Source: Thozetella sp. PMI_491 (taxonomy: Eukaryota; Ascomycota; Sordariomycetes; Chaetosphaeriales; Chaetosphaeriaceae). Taken from it: a stretch of DNA of 64,000 nucleotides. The translations under genes were made by a program, and so were the position numbers. Of the stretch, positions 11,401 through 20,472 are shown in pieces. Below the pieces are notes generated by a model, which saw only the letters and a list, made by a program, of their open reading frames with translations, was not told where the DNA came from and searched no databases. The stretch's first letter is position 1; every line of letters starts with the position of its first letter. The stretch spans positions 267,917 through 331,916 of the forward strand of contig MU270085.1 in assembly GCA_021432635.1 (NCBI GenBank), given 5' to 3'.

Positions 11401-13704
11401 GAATCGAGCGAGCTCGACCTCTTCGTTCGCATGGTTGAGGTGGTTCGGACACACGACCCGGACGTCCTAACCGGCTACGAGGTGCACGGAAGCTCATGGG
11501 GTTTCCTGATCGAGCGGGCGCGCCTCAAGTACGACTACAACCTTTGTGACGAGTTCTCGCGCGTCAAGAGCCAGTCCCACGGGCGCATCGGGAAGGAGGC
11601 GGACCGATGGGGCTTCAACACGACCTCGACAATCCGAGTGACGGGCCGCCACATGATCAACGTGTGGCGAGCGATGCGTGGCGAGCTGAATCTGCTGCAG
11701 TATACCATGGAGAATGTGGCGTGGCACCTGCTGCACCGGCGCATCCCTCACTACTCGTGGCGGACGTTGACGGCGTGGTACACGGACGGGCGGCAGAGCG
11801 ACTTCGCAAAGCTGCTACGGTATTACATGACGAGGGCGAAGCTTGATATCGACATCCTAGAGGCCAACGAACTGATCCCTAGGACCAGCGAGCAGGCACG
11901 CCTGCTCGGGGTCGACTTCTTCTCGGTCTTCTCGCGCGGCTCGCAGTTCAAGGTCGAGTCCATTATGATCCGCATCGCGAAGCCCGAGAATTTCATACTC
12001 GTCTCGCCCAGCCGGAAGCAGGTGGGCGGCCAGAACGCGCTAGAGTGTCTGCCGCTCGTCATGGAGCCGCAGAGCGCCTTCTACAGCAGCCCCGTACTGG
12101 TGCTCGACTTCCAGAGCCTGTACCCGAGCGTCATGATCGCCTACAACTACTGCTACTCGACCTTCCTGGGCCGCATGGTCAACTGGCGCGGCATGAACAA
12201 GATGGGCTTCACCGAGTACAAGCGGCAGCAGGGCTTGCTGCGCCTCCTCCAGGACTACATCAACATCGCCCCAAACGGCATGATGTTTGTCAAGCCGCAG
12301 ATCCGCAAGTCGCTCCTGGCTAAGATGCTCACCGAAATCCTCGAGACCCGAGTCATGGTAAAGAGCGGCATGAAGCAAGACAAGGACGACCGGGCCCTGC
12401 AGCAGCTGCTGAACAACCGGCAGCTGGCGCTCAAGCTACTCGCCAACGTCACCTACGGCTACACGTCAGCTTCCTTCTCCGGCAGGATGCCGTGCTCCGA
12501 GATCGCCGACAGCATCGTCCAGACCGGACGCGAGACGCTCGAGCGCGCCATCGCCTACATCCACTCGGTGGAGCGATGGGGCGCCGAGGTGGTGTACGGC
12601 GACACAGACAGCCTCTTCATCCACTTGCCGGGCCGCACGCGAGAGCAGGCATTCGACATCGGGGCCGAGATCGCCAAGGAGGTAACCGACATGAACCCGC
12701 GCCCTGTCAAGCTCAAGTTCGAGAAGGTCTACCATCCATGCGTGCTCCTAGCCAAGAAGCGATACGTAGGCTACATGTATGAGTCCCGCACCCAGACACA
12801 GCCCGAATTCGACGCCAAGGGCATCGAGACGGTCCGGCGCGACGGCACGCCGGCCGAGCAGAAGATCGAAGAGAAGGCGCTCAGGCTACTCTTCGAGACG
12901 GCCGACCTCTCGCAGATCAAGGCCTACTTCCAGGCGCAGTGCTCCAAGATCATGCGCGGCCACGTGTCGATCCAGGACTTTTGCTTCGCCAAGGAGGTAC
13001 GGTTGGGCTCGTACAGCGACCGCGCGCCGCCGCCACCGGGCGCCATGATCAGCACCAAGCGCATGCTCGAGGACGCCCGGGCCGAGCCGCAGTACGGCGA
13101 GCGCGTGCCCTACGTAGTGATCAGCGGCGCCCCGGGCGCCCGCCTGATCGACCGCTCGGTCGCCCCGGAGGACCTGCTGCACAGCACCCATCTGACGCTA
13201 GACGCCGAGTACTACATCTCCAAGAACATCATCCCGCCGTTGGAACGCATCTTCAACTTAGTGGGGGCTAACGTGCGTGGGTGGTACGACGAGATGCCCA
13301 AGGTGCAGCGGATCCACCGCGTCGACGTGGCGTCGGCCCTGGGGCGGTCACGCAGGACCCTCGAGGCCTACATGCGCTCGGCCAACTGCGTCGTGTGTGG
13401 CGTCAAGATGAAGCAGGCGGGGACCGGCACTGGAGACGGCATGTGCCGCAGGTGCCGGCGTGGCCGGGCCCCGTCGATGCTGCAGCTCCACGCGCGGATC
13501 AGCCGCGAGGAGAAGAAGCTGGCAGACGTAGTGAAGGTGTGCCAGAGCTGCAGCGGGCTGGGGCCACTGGAGGAGGTCCAGTGCGACAGCAAGGACTGCC
13601 CTGTCTTCTACACGCGGGTGAAGCAGGCCGCAAAGCTCAAGACGGAGAAGGCGATCGTCATGCCAGCGTTGCGGAGGCTGGAGGACCTCGGTTGGGACTG
13701 GTGA
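8500..13704 (+). CDS. REV3: DNA polymerase zeta catalytic subunit REV3
   Basis: One uninterrupted 1734-codon exon. Pol zeta extends primers past DNA lesions and causes most damage-induced mutation; Rev3 is its B-family polymerase subunit in the nucleus. Residues 1-220 are the Rev3/Pol delta-like N-terminal domain. Residues 225-690 are long and disordered. The Rev7-binding region shows two PPPS motifs, at 719-722 and 820-823, the first followed by a segment closely resembling human REV3L. The polymerase core has motif A (DFQSLYPSVM, from D1203), motif B (KLLANVTYGY, from K1312) and motif C (YGDTDS, with D1368 and D1370), so the catalytic aspartates are intact. The C-terminus has CysA (from C1630) and the CysB cluster (C1681-x2-C, then C-x4-C), the likely [4Fe-4S] site that binds Pol31/Pol32-type subunits. 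Start: first ATG of the conserved N-terminus (MDVFRVRLNCID). Confidence 0.97.
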   Translation: MDVFRVRLNCIDHCQAAPTRYDPKLGQDIVKPGRLSKPPKVPVIRVFGSTETGQKVCAHIHGAFPYLFVDYTGSLEPDDVNAYISRLHLSIDHALAVSYRQDVRRDQPRFVARITLVKGIPFYGFHVGYRLYLKIYLFNPVAMTRLADLLQQGLIMNRKFQPYEAHIQYLLQFMADFNLYGCTYIDAATATFRAPVPKYDEDADLPHAWHSQSIPSKNITDDYALPRVSHCAIEVDISVQDILNRKGVRERRLHHDFVERAQPLPQSMKLVPSMAGLWKDETKRRKRKMRDLPPGSSPFPPEVLISMSADPRDSQPQGWIHEDEFMAGVRQLVVQEEMSSAGEDISFESWVQPAALEDGVQTVMQSVEDMFPESFTPALDEAARLQAGQNSHSSIEVDEGGIRSFREGAKEGQEEYFFSDESDEEELIRNADILEQAANDMAAYAEPSGFPKTVNSITLDQPTSKQRQAPLPTARPTSVHGLQALTTSGIQNRYEGLCLSAFGSGAPPQMPLHEALVAAAESEGLYSMAPSTMLAGVSSRGDALAQKRSVSSLGDALAGLDNPSKRQRSASAKHSVKFETAGQAGLRLTPPSAQKPRLEDQTRPPPSSQLRKGVAGKDQSRKPRDGNRPLNFAVVKDPNDASTRLRLSQLSGSQQAEEGKGKQVAFDEAAVAGAGSSGEPSSSQSVPLSSPTPQTQSQSQASSFSRPARPRTMFVLANPPPSAEEVCATMREYGVPDAIYQDAFYSKEKDVPARTREYAGREFRLEGNSLPFLPTFDPTGQSPATRGLKAPSAPDKVKMKLEYEKKQKECTLRSWEIARPPPSFDEVENWWLAKQEVAIRKRTGDAPNLPPTQKPWLSQIDAATPRNKHSFKYSQKAKSTSVEHEAQYMSTMSLEVHVNTRGKLVPNPEEDEVKCVFWCLKSDEDFGRSQSSTTGGGMQQGIVVFSEDGGVLGKQVRRQLPSVEVLEESSELDLFVRMVEVVRTHDPDVLTGYEVHGSSWGFLIERARLKYDYNLCDEFSRVKSQSHGRIGKEADRWGFNTTSTIRVTGRHMINVWRAMRGELNLLQYTMENVAWHLLHRRIPHYSWRTLTAWYTDGRQSDFAKLLRYYMTRAKLDIDILEANELIPRTSEQARLLGVDFFSVFSRGSQFKVESIMIRIAKPENFILVSPSRKQVGGQNALECLPLVMEPQSAFYSSPVLVLDFQSLYPSVMIAYNYCYSTFLGRMVNWRGMNKMGFTEYKRQQGLLRLLQDYINIAPNGMMFVKPQIRKSLLAKMLTEILETRVMVKSGMKQDKDDRALQQLLNNRQLALKLLANVTYGYTSASFSGRMPCSEIADSIVQTGRETLERAIAYIHSVERWGAEVVYGDTDSLFIHLPGRTREQAFDIGAEIAKEVTDMNPRPVKLKFEKVYHPCVLLAKKRYVGYMYESRTQTQPEFDAKGIETVRRDGTPAEQKIEEKALRLLFETADLSQIKAYFQAQCSKIMRGHVSIQDFCFAKEVRLGSYSDRAPPPPGAMISTKRMLEDARAEPQYGERVPYVVISGAPGARLIDRSVAPEDLLHSTHLTLDAEYYISKNIIPPLERIFNLVGANVRGWYDEMPKVQRIHRVDVASALGRSRRTLEAYMRSANCVVCGVKMKQAGTGTGDGMCRRCRRGRAPSMLQLHARISREEKKLADVVKVCQSCSGLGPLEEVQCDSKDCPVFYTRVKQAAKLKTEKAIVMPALRRLEDLGWDW

Positions 13705-14838
13705 GGCGGGGGGCCCGCTTTGTTTAGTTGACTTTTGGTTGTTGTTTATTTTTCCTTTTGTCTAGGCATGTACATGATGTGATGTACGACGGGCAGGCTT
13801 GGGAATGCACAGTAGGATCTGGAGGGCATGATCCAGAGGCGGGAGCATGGTTCGGGGCATTGCATTGGTGGCATTTTGATGAAAGGGTTTTATGTTTTGC
13901 ACGCGCGCATTTCGACCTTATTCGGCCGAACGAGGCATAGGGGTCGGAGGCTTTCTATATTTTGCTTTGGAGCAAGCAAGGCAGCCAGCCACATTTGGCT
14001 CCGTCTTTGGCCTCTCCGGGCCGAAGAGGCGGTGGTGTCTGGCATCTCTCTGCCGCCTCGAGCCAACCGATAGCATCGGCGCAGTCTCAATACGAGCCAC
14101 GGGCATCCCGCCTTGTCATTGGCGAAGTTTCTCCCTCGTTTCTCCCTCGTTCGCCCTTTTGCATCAAATGAAGAGCAGAAAAAGCAATGTTAATGTCGTA
14201 TCTCGTCACGGTACCTACAGTAGACTCGATCCGCCCCCCCCCTCCCCCTCCCCTGCAGTGCTACGTTCGAGGTCGAGAGTGCCGGAAGTGGGGGTCGGCT
14301 TCCTGTCCTGATGCGCCCAGTGCGCCGTTTCCAGGTTTTCAGGTTTTGACGACTAGTCCCTAGTCCTGTGTACTTCGCACGCTCCAGCTGGCTTAGGGGC
14401 TACCCCGCAGCACCTAAACATGGTAGCTTAACGCCCCCGCCGCACCATGGCCCGTCCCCTAAGCGCCTGAAGAGGGGCGCTGTGACGCACTAAAACCCAA
14501 GCGGGTATCCACGGCTCCCCAACCACTAGTTGTTAACGCCAAGGTGCCGGCCGTGGTCCGTGGCACCACAGTAAGGTACCGACCAACCACTCACTTTGCA
14601 GTACAAACTAACTACGTACAGTACATACATGTTGACAATTGCTCAGCTGACCCGACCTCCGCTCACCGATCTCGCCGACTCACAAGAGCAACCCGCCCGG
14701 CTCGATCCTCCAATTCGCCTCGCCAATCCTCCTCTTGCCTCTATCACAACTCATCCTCACCCGATCCTCTTCACCGCTCGCTGCGCCCCGCCCCGTTTGC
14801 CTCTTTTCTGCATTGTCTCCGCCGCCAAACGTGTCACG
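13705..14838. other. Intergenic, 1.1 kb, between REV3 and ISN1
   Basis: REV3 3' region followed by the ISN1 promoter. A 9-bp inverted repeat (GCTTAGGGG at 14391-14399, CCCCTAAGC at 14456-14464) and a C-rich run near 14230 are visible. The last 150 bp before ISN1 are pyrimidine-rich. No gene seen. Confidence 0.5.
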
Positions 14839-16636
14839 ATGACGACTCGGTATCGGGTCGAGTGTAAGTGCCCCCTCGCCTAACCCACCACCCAGTGAGG
14901 CACGCAGAGCAGCTAACCTGCCACGGGCGTCAGATGCTCTCAAGACGCACAGGAGGGACCAATTCATAGGTATGACCCCTTCATGAGCGGCCTGGGATGT
15001 CCGGGTGGTCTTTCCGGGGCGCGCATGCGGCCTTGAATCAAGGGGGAGCTGCCACACCGCTCGGGCGGCCGTCACGGAACAGCCGCCGTGTCCGCAAGCC
15101 CGTATTGAAAGGAAGACACCCGACCGACAATCCACGCAATGGGGGTCTTTTGGGCTGCCCAATTGGCGCCGGAAGAACCTCCCGTCTACTGATTTGGCCG
15201 CGCTGGAAGCCCTGGAGTCGCCGCTGACCGCTGTGCAGAGTGGATCAAAGGACTCCTCGCCGTTCCCTTTGTGCTCTATTCCCAGCCGACCGGCATCTTC
15301 GAGGGGGGCTCGGCCGGCATCGCCCAGACGCGGGCCGAGGCGCACCGGCGCTACAGCGAGATCCTACGGGACGTCGAGGTCATGATCGACGAGTACAGTA
15401 AGTGGCAGGTGGGGAGAGCAATGCCCCGGCGGGCGCCGTCGCCAGACCTCCGCTCACTCTTGGCGCCCGCACAGTCAAGACCCAAAACGTCGACGGGAGC
15501 CCTCTCCCCTCGAAACTTCAGCTCCTCATACCGGGCGTCGGCCCCTTCTTCACGCGCCTGCCGCTCGAGGCCGCCTTCAAGTACCAGGACCGGAAGCGCT
15601 ACATCTCGTCCCGGCGCTTCGTGTCGCCCTCGTTCAACGACATCCGCTTGATTCTCAATTCAGCCCAGATCATGGCCGTCACCACCTACGGCACGCTCCA
15701 GCTCGCCACCTTCGATGGAGACGTCACCCTGTACGACGACGGTGAGAGCCTGGAGCCTTCGAGCCCGGTGATCCCGCGCCTGCTCGGTAAGTTTCCATGT
15801 CAAGACCCAAGTCTGCCGTCTCCTCAGCCATCTCTTCGTCCCTGCTCACTGCCTCTCCAGATCTGCTCCGCAAGAACGTCAAGGTCGGCATCGTCACGGC
15901 CGCCGGCTACACCACGGCCGACCGGTACTACGAGCGCCTACACGGGCTCCTCGACGCCATCGCCCTGTCGGCCGAGCTCTCGCCCGCGCAGAAGCAGAGC
16001 CTCGTCATCATGGGCGGCGAGGCCAACTACCTCTTCGAGTTCGCCCCCAACGAGCCGCACCTGCTCGCCCCGGTGGCGCGGGAGCGGTGGTTCACGCCCG
16101 AGATGGCGGCCTGGGACGAGTCCGACATCTCGCAGCTGCTGGACGTGGCCGAGGAGGCGCTGCGCACGTGCGTCTCGGTGCTGAACCTTCCGGCGATGGT
16201 GCTCCGCAAGGACCGGGCCGTTGGCATCATCCCCGCAACGCCCGAAAGCCGGATGGCGCGCGAGAGTCTCGAGGAGACGGTGCTGGTGGTGCAGAAGAGC
16301 GTCGAGCTGAGCGCCGCCGGCCGCAGCCGCCGCGTTCCGTTCTGCGCCTTCAACGGCGGCCGGGATGTGTTCGTCGACATCGGCGACAAGAGCTGGGGCG
16401 TGGCTGCGTGTCAGCGGTGGTTCGGCGCAGGCGGCGGCAGCGGGCTGGGCGGTGATGGCCCGCAGCGGCCCATCCGGGGCAACAACACGCTGCACGTAGG
16501 CGACCAGTTCCTCAGCGCCGGCGCCAACGACTTTCGCGCGCGGAGCGTGGGCACCACGGCCTGGATCGCGAGCCCCGCCGAGACGGTCGAGCTCCTAGAC
16601 GAGCTGGCTGGCCTGATGGGGAAAAAACTATCGTAA
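14839..16636 (+). CDS. ISN1: IMP-specific 5'-nucleotidase (ISN1)
   Basis: Five exons (14839-14863, 14934-14969, 15239-15397, 15475-15786, 15861-16636) encode 435 residues, the usual length for fungal Isn1. All introns are GT-AG with GTAAGT or GTATGA donors and CAG acceptors, and every join is in phase 1. Isn1 is a cytosolic HAD-fold enzyme that dephosphorylates IMP to inosine in purine turnover. The HAD nucleophile motif FDGDVT is present (D154 and D156), as are the substrate-site region LVIMGGEANYLFEF, the RKDRAVGIIP segment, the late acidic motif FCAFNGGRDVFVDIGDKSWG and the HVGDQFLSAGANDFRAR signature. The first two exons (25 and 36 bp) are very short, but they rebuild the conserved start MTTRYRVEYALKTHRRDQFI. 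It lies downstream of REV3 and converges on the aminopeptidase gene. Confidence 0.96.
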
Positions 16637-17031
16637 AGTGAGAAATTCGAGTTAGGGGCGTTTTGGTACGCAGCAGAGGGCGACATTGGCACAACTAGAC
16701 CGACTACGGCGCGTTTATGGCTGGCTGGCGATTGCTCCTGTTTGGAAAGATTGCACCGGTGTTTGGCTTACCAATTGGCCCGGCGCAAGCAGATTGTTCA
16801 GGTTTCAAGCCCCATGGCTATATAGATTGACTTCAGATTCTTTTTGGGTCTTCTCTCTTGTTCGATATCATGGTCAACGGAGCTTATCGGGATATCCCAC
16901 CCCCGTTCATACAAGCTTTGAGACTGCCAACCTTCCTAATCCATCAATAACTAGAGGTCTAGCAGTCAGTGTGCCGGCTGCCTCCCTCTCCCTATCATTG
17001 AGATCCTGCTGTGTTGTATTGGAGACCACAA
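16637..17031. other. Convergent intergenic, 395 bp
   Basis: Holds the 3' ends of ISN1 (plus) and the aminopeptidase gene (minus). No gene or clear element seen. Confidence 0.6.
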
Positions 17032-19051
17032 TCACCTCCAGGGCTGAGTCCCAGCCTGTTCGACGGCGAAGGCCAGGGCCAGCTCCGTGAACCGAGCCAT
17101 GTGATCAAGCGAGAAGTACCCAGTCTCATCATCCACATCCATCCTATCGTTGACGGTGTGCACATAAGGCTAGCGAGGGCATCAGTATCTGACATAAAGA
17201 GTTGTGCACAGGAAAAGCAGGATCTCATACGTCGTATTCGCCAGGGAAGCCCCCTGCGAGTGGGTTTCCCTCGGACGCAAAAGCGGCCGGGTAGTTGAGC
17301 CTAGTGTACGACATATAGTCCGATCCAGCATTCCTTACTCCGGTTAGCCGGACTGAGCGAGCAAGCAAAGGTGGAAGGAGCCCGTTCGACTTACGGGCCT
17401 AGTTCAAAGACGTCGGACGCGATGGAGCTGTACTCCTTGGCCAGGTTGAGCATCCAGTCGGTGAGCGGAGCATCCGCCTGCGTCTTGATTAAACCAATAG
17501 ACTCGGTAGCGTTTCTTGCAATAAAAGCCGTCATATCCTTGTGGCCCATGTTAGCTTCACGCTCCACGTTGGGCACAGCCTTGCATCCTGACTTACAAAC
17601 TCCAGCATCGCACCAATAGTCGCGCCAGATTCCTTCTTGTAGCGCGCGATAGCCTGGCTCCCGAGCAAGCCTCCCTCCTCAGCGGCGTACCAGTGGAACT
17701 CGACGGGTCCATTCAGAGGCACAAATCCATTCTCAGCCAGGATCTGGAAAGCCTCGAGGATGCTCACAGTGCCCGAACAGTCATCATCAGCACCGGGGGC
17801 TGGCAATAAAGGGAAAAAGCTTTGCGTAGTCAGTAATCGCCCGTTCCGGTTTGTAACAGAGATTCATGGGAGGAGATGATGGGCCCTTGGGGCTTGGCCT
17901 TCACAGGCTCACGCCTGGGGAGACATCTCTCAGGGGGGTAGTAGAAGGAGTCTTTCCCATTGGTGGGGGCACGTACTAGCTGTTTTCGTCTCACAGTCAG
18001 TAGTCATTCAGTCAAGGCTGTCTAGGGGTTGTAAAGGCCAATTCCAGGATCACGATAGATTCGGTAGTGACGGGCGGCCATCCCGGGATCACCTTTCGGG
18101 GGACATTACAGGAACGATACAATCAACTGGGGAAAACGTACTTTGCTGAGCTGTCGCAATTGAGGAGTGTGAGTTAAGGAGCAAAAGTTTTTGGGGGACA
18201 GGGAGTACCACTCACTCTTGGTGGGCGCCGAGGATGGTCAGCGGGTGGGAGAAGTTGCGCACTTTAGGTTCGAAGCGTGCAATTATAGAACTCTGAGGAA
18301 ACGGATGAGTAAAGAACTCGAGAGAGATGTGGGTGCCGAAGGGAGCAGTCTCGATGATCTGCAGGGAAAGTCGCCCGTTAGCATCTCGCGCGTCCTCGAA
18401 CGTCTCCAGCCGGTCGAACTACCTTCGCAATGTGGTCGTGAAGCCACTGCGCTGACAAGGCTCCGTTGGTACCGCCAAAGTATCGGTCCCTGAACCCCGT
18501 CATGTTCTCCAGAACATAGCGCATTCGGTCTGTGGAGACCTGTGGAAAGAGGGACTTGACTTGTGACTTGTGGCTCAAGGGGGGCATGTCTGCAGCCGTT
18601 GTTAGACGACGGTGGCCGCGAGGGCCCAATTGGCCGTCAAGCAACACGGGGCACGAGGTGACTTACGGGCCTTGCCCGAAGTGGTCTGGGCCTGCTGTTG
18701 CGCGTAGAAGTCGCGGTGGTCGGTGATGTCGATAAACTTCTTCTTCTCCCTTCGCAGGCGTAGCTTGTCGCCCTCGGTCATCCAGGCGGCTTCTTTCTCG
18801 CCGGCCACGTGCAGCAGGCGCGGCTCAGCGAGCCCGGCGGCGAGGTCCGGCTGGAGGGCAATCAAGGCATCGACAGGGTCGGGGTGCGCCTCCAGGGCGG
18901 CGAGGATGGCATCGCTAACGGTATGGACCCCATTGGTCTTTCCAAGGCTCGGGGACGGCCCGAGGACGACCTGCGAGTCGCGCGCGGCGGCGCCCAGCCC
19001 GAGCTGCGCGGTCAAAAGAAGCAGGGCATTTGCGCCGACGGAGCCGAGCAT
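17032..19051 (-). CDS. Secreted leucine aminopeptidase, peptidase family M28 (LAP1-like)
   Basis: Eight exons on the minus strand: 19051-18667, 18589-18423, 18358-18216, 18151-18143, 17819-17597, 17537-17395, 17333-17231 and 17169-17032, giving 436 residues. A signal peptide (about 1-22, ANALLLLTAQLGLGAAA) is followed by a propeptide and the M28 catalytic domain. Zinc ligands and catalytic residues are visible: H230-x-D232 (GAHQDS), D247 in GADDDCSG, the EE pair at 282-283 (AAEEGGLLGS), D310 in EFDMTAF, and H395 in DPYVHT. The family releases N-terminal residues, preferably Leu, from peptides outside the cell. Exon 4 is only 9 nt and is flanked by a 323-bp intron, far longer than the others (59-78 bp). 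Three joins use AAG acceptors. The C-terminus (EQAGTQPWR) matches the end of fungal LAP1 proteins, so the gene looks complete. Confidence 0.95.
18143..18151 (-). other. 9-nt micro-exon of the LAP1-like gene
   Basis: CTCAGCAAA lies between a CAG acceptor (branch-like TTAACTC about 30 nt upstream on the minus strand) and a strong GTACGT donor. It supplies most of Ser-Ala-Asn after the zinc-ligand aspartate in HQDSAN, a segment known in LAP1-type proteins. Skipping it would keep the frame and remove three residues. Confidence 0.75.
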
Positions 19052-20472
19052 TGTGGCTACGCTTCGCGTCTTGGGCGGTAGAGGTTCTCTGTGCTGGAAG
19101 GGCCGGAGGAGCGGCTGGCTTGGCTATTTCGCGACGCTGGGCTAATAAGTGTACTTTGGAAGTTACGAGGCACGGAAGTTGCTCGAGTGAGCAGGTGAGG
19201 CGAGGCGTTCGAGATAAAGACAAGCCAGGAAGCAAGCTCAAGGCCCCCGCCCCCAATTCGACCAGGGGACCTGCCTATTTCAGGTAGGTCCCAAGGTACT
19301 GGTTGCCCCGCCATACCTTACAGTACCTGAGGAGTAGCTTAGCCTTGGGTGCCTACCTTGGCTAGACTGGGCGGTGCGCCCCTCTGTAGTTACTCCGTAC
19401 CTTGCATACGATACGGTACTAATGTACTAATAAACCCTCCACCTTAGGCCAGGTCGAAAACAAAGTGTATACCACGTCCAGTAGATAGTTAGCTGCATAT
19501 ATAATGTCTACACGCTATCCTTATCTTGAAGACGTCAGTTCATTCCCAGGTTGCGCGAAACACCACTCTTCAGCTGCCGACCCGTCTAGCAGAGCACACA
19601 CCCGAGCTGTTTCCGCCACGTCTGCATGCAGGACGCCTACAGTACGCCTGCTTCATGGCCGGAAGTGAGACGAGTTCTGCCAAGTTCTACACCGTGTAGA
19701 ATCGTGTAGAATATGAGGTTGCCCCGGCCTCAGATACTGGATGTATGCAGCTGTGTGTGTCTCGGACCGGCCCGTGCCCAAGCTTGCTTCTCGTCCATCT
19801 CCGGCAGAAACAGGCCGGACCAGCTCCGCCCACAGGACCTAGTTAGCAAGGGTCGGCCGCCCGCCTGGGCCCACGTCTGAACGATTGGATGTCTGTAGAA
19901 TGCGTCGTGGCAGCTTGCTAGACCATCAGCGCTTGTCGGCGAGCTAAATCTTCTTCCATGGGCCGCCCATAACCTCCGCTAGCTACTGTGCAATCCAAGT
20001 AGACAGAGACAAATATCTGCATTGTGCAATTCGCGGTGCTGTCTGCCACAGAGTCCTTCTTCGCACGGGTCCTCTCATGGCACATCGCCCAGGCCACTAG
20101 AGCATGTTCCCTCGCAAGGTACCCGCCGTCGACTTGTGCTCGCATTGAGCATCTGGCTCTACCCCCTGTCGAGTATTCATCGCGGCCAGCGCCAAAAGTA
20201 GTAAACAATCACATGCGATCCACCCGTTTTCAAGTACCTGTATCATGGTATATCAGGGAGGTGTCTCGCCATGGGACTTCACCAAGCGGTCGCCTTCACA
20301 GGCTTGCGTGCGTCCCTTCGAGAGAATATCACCAGCAAGGACCCCTGTGGAGGTCACCCGAATACCTACACGCGTCAAAGAGCATATTCACGGGTGTATA
20401 AAAAAATAAAAATAAAAATCCTCCCTCCTCCATTCCGAGTCTTACGGCGGCCCCGCATAACCACGAGTCGAC
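19052..20472. other. Divergent intergenic, 1.4 kb
   Basis: Carries the promoters of the aminopeptidase (minus) and P450 (plus) genes. Around 19265-19440 there are many GGTAC/GTACC and CCTAGG-like short palindromic words. No gene seen. Confidence 0.5.
20397..20419 (+). promoter_or_regulatory. A/T-rich TATA-like element upstream of the P450
   Basis: TATAAAAAAATAAAAATAAA lies about 75 bp upstream of the P450 start codon in otherwise GC-rich DNA, in the right place for a TATA box or core promoter. Confidence 0.45.
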
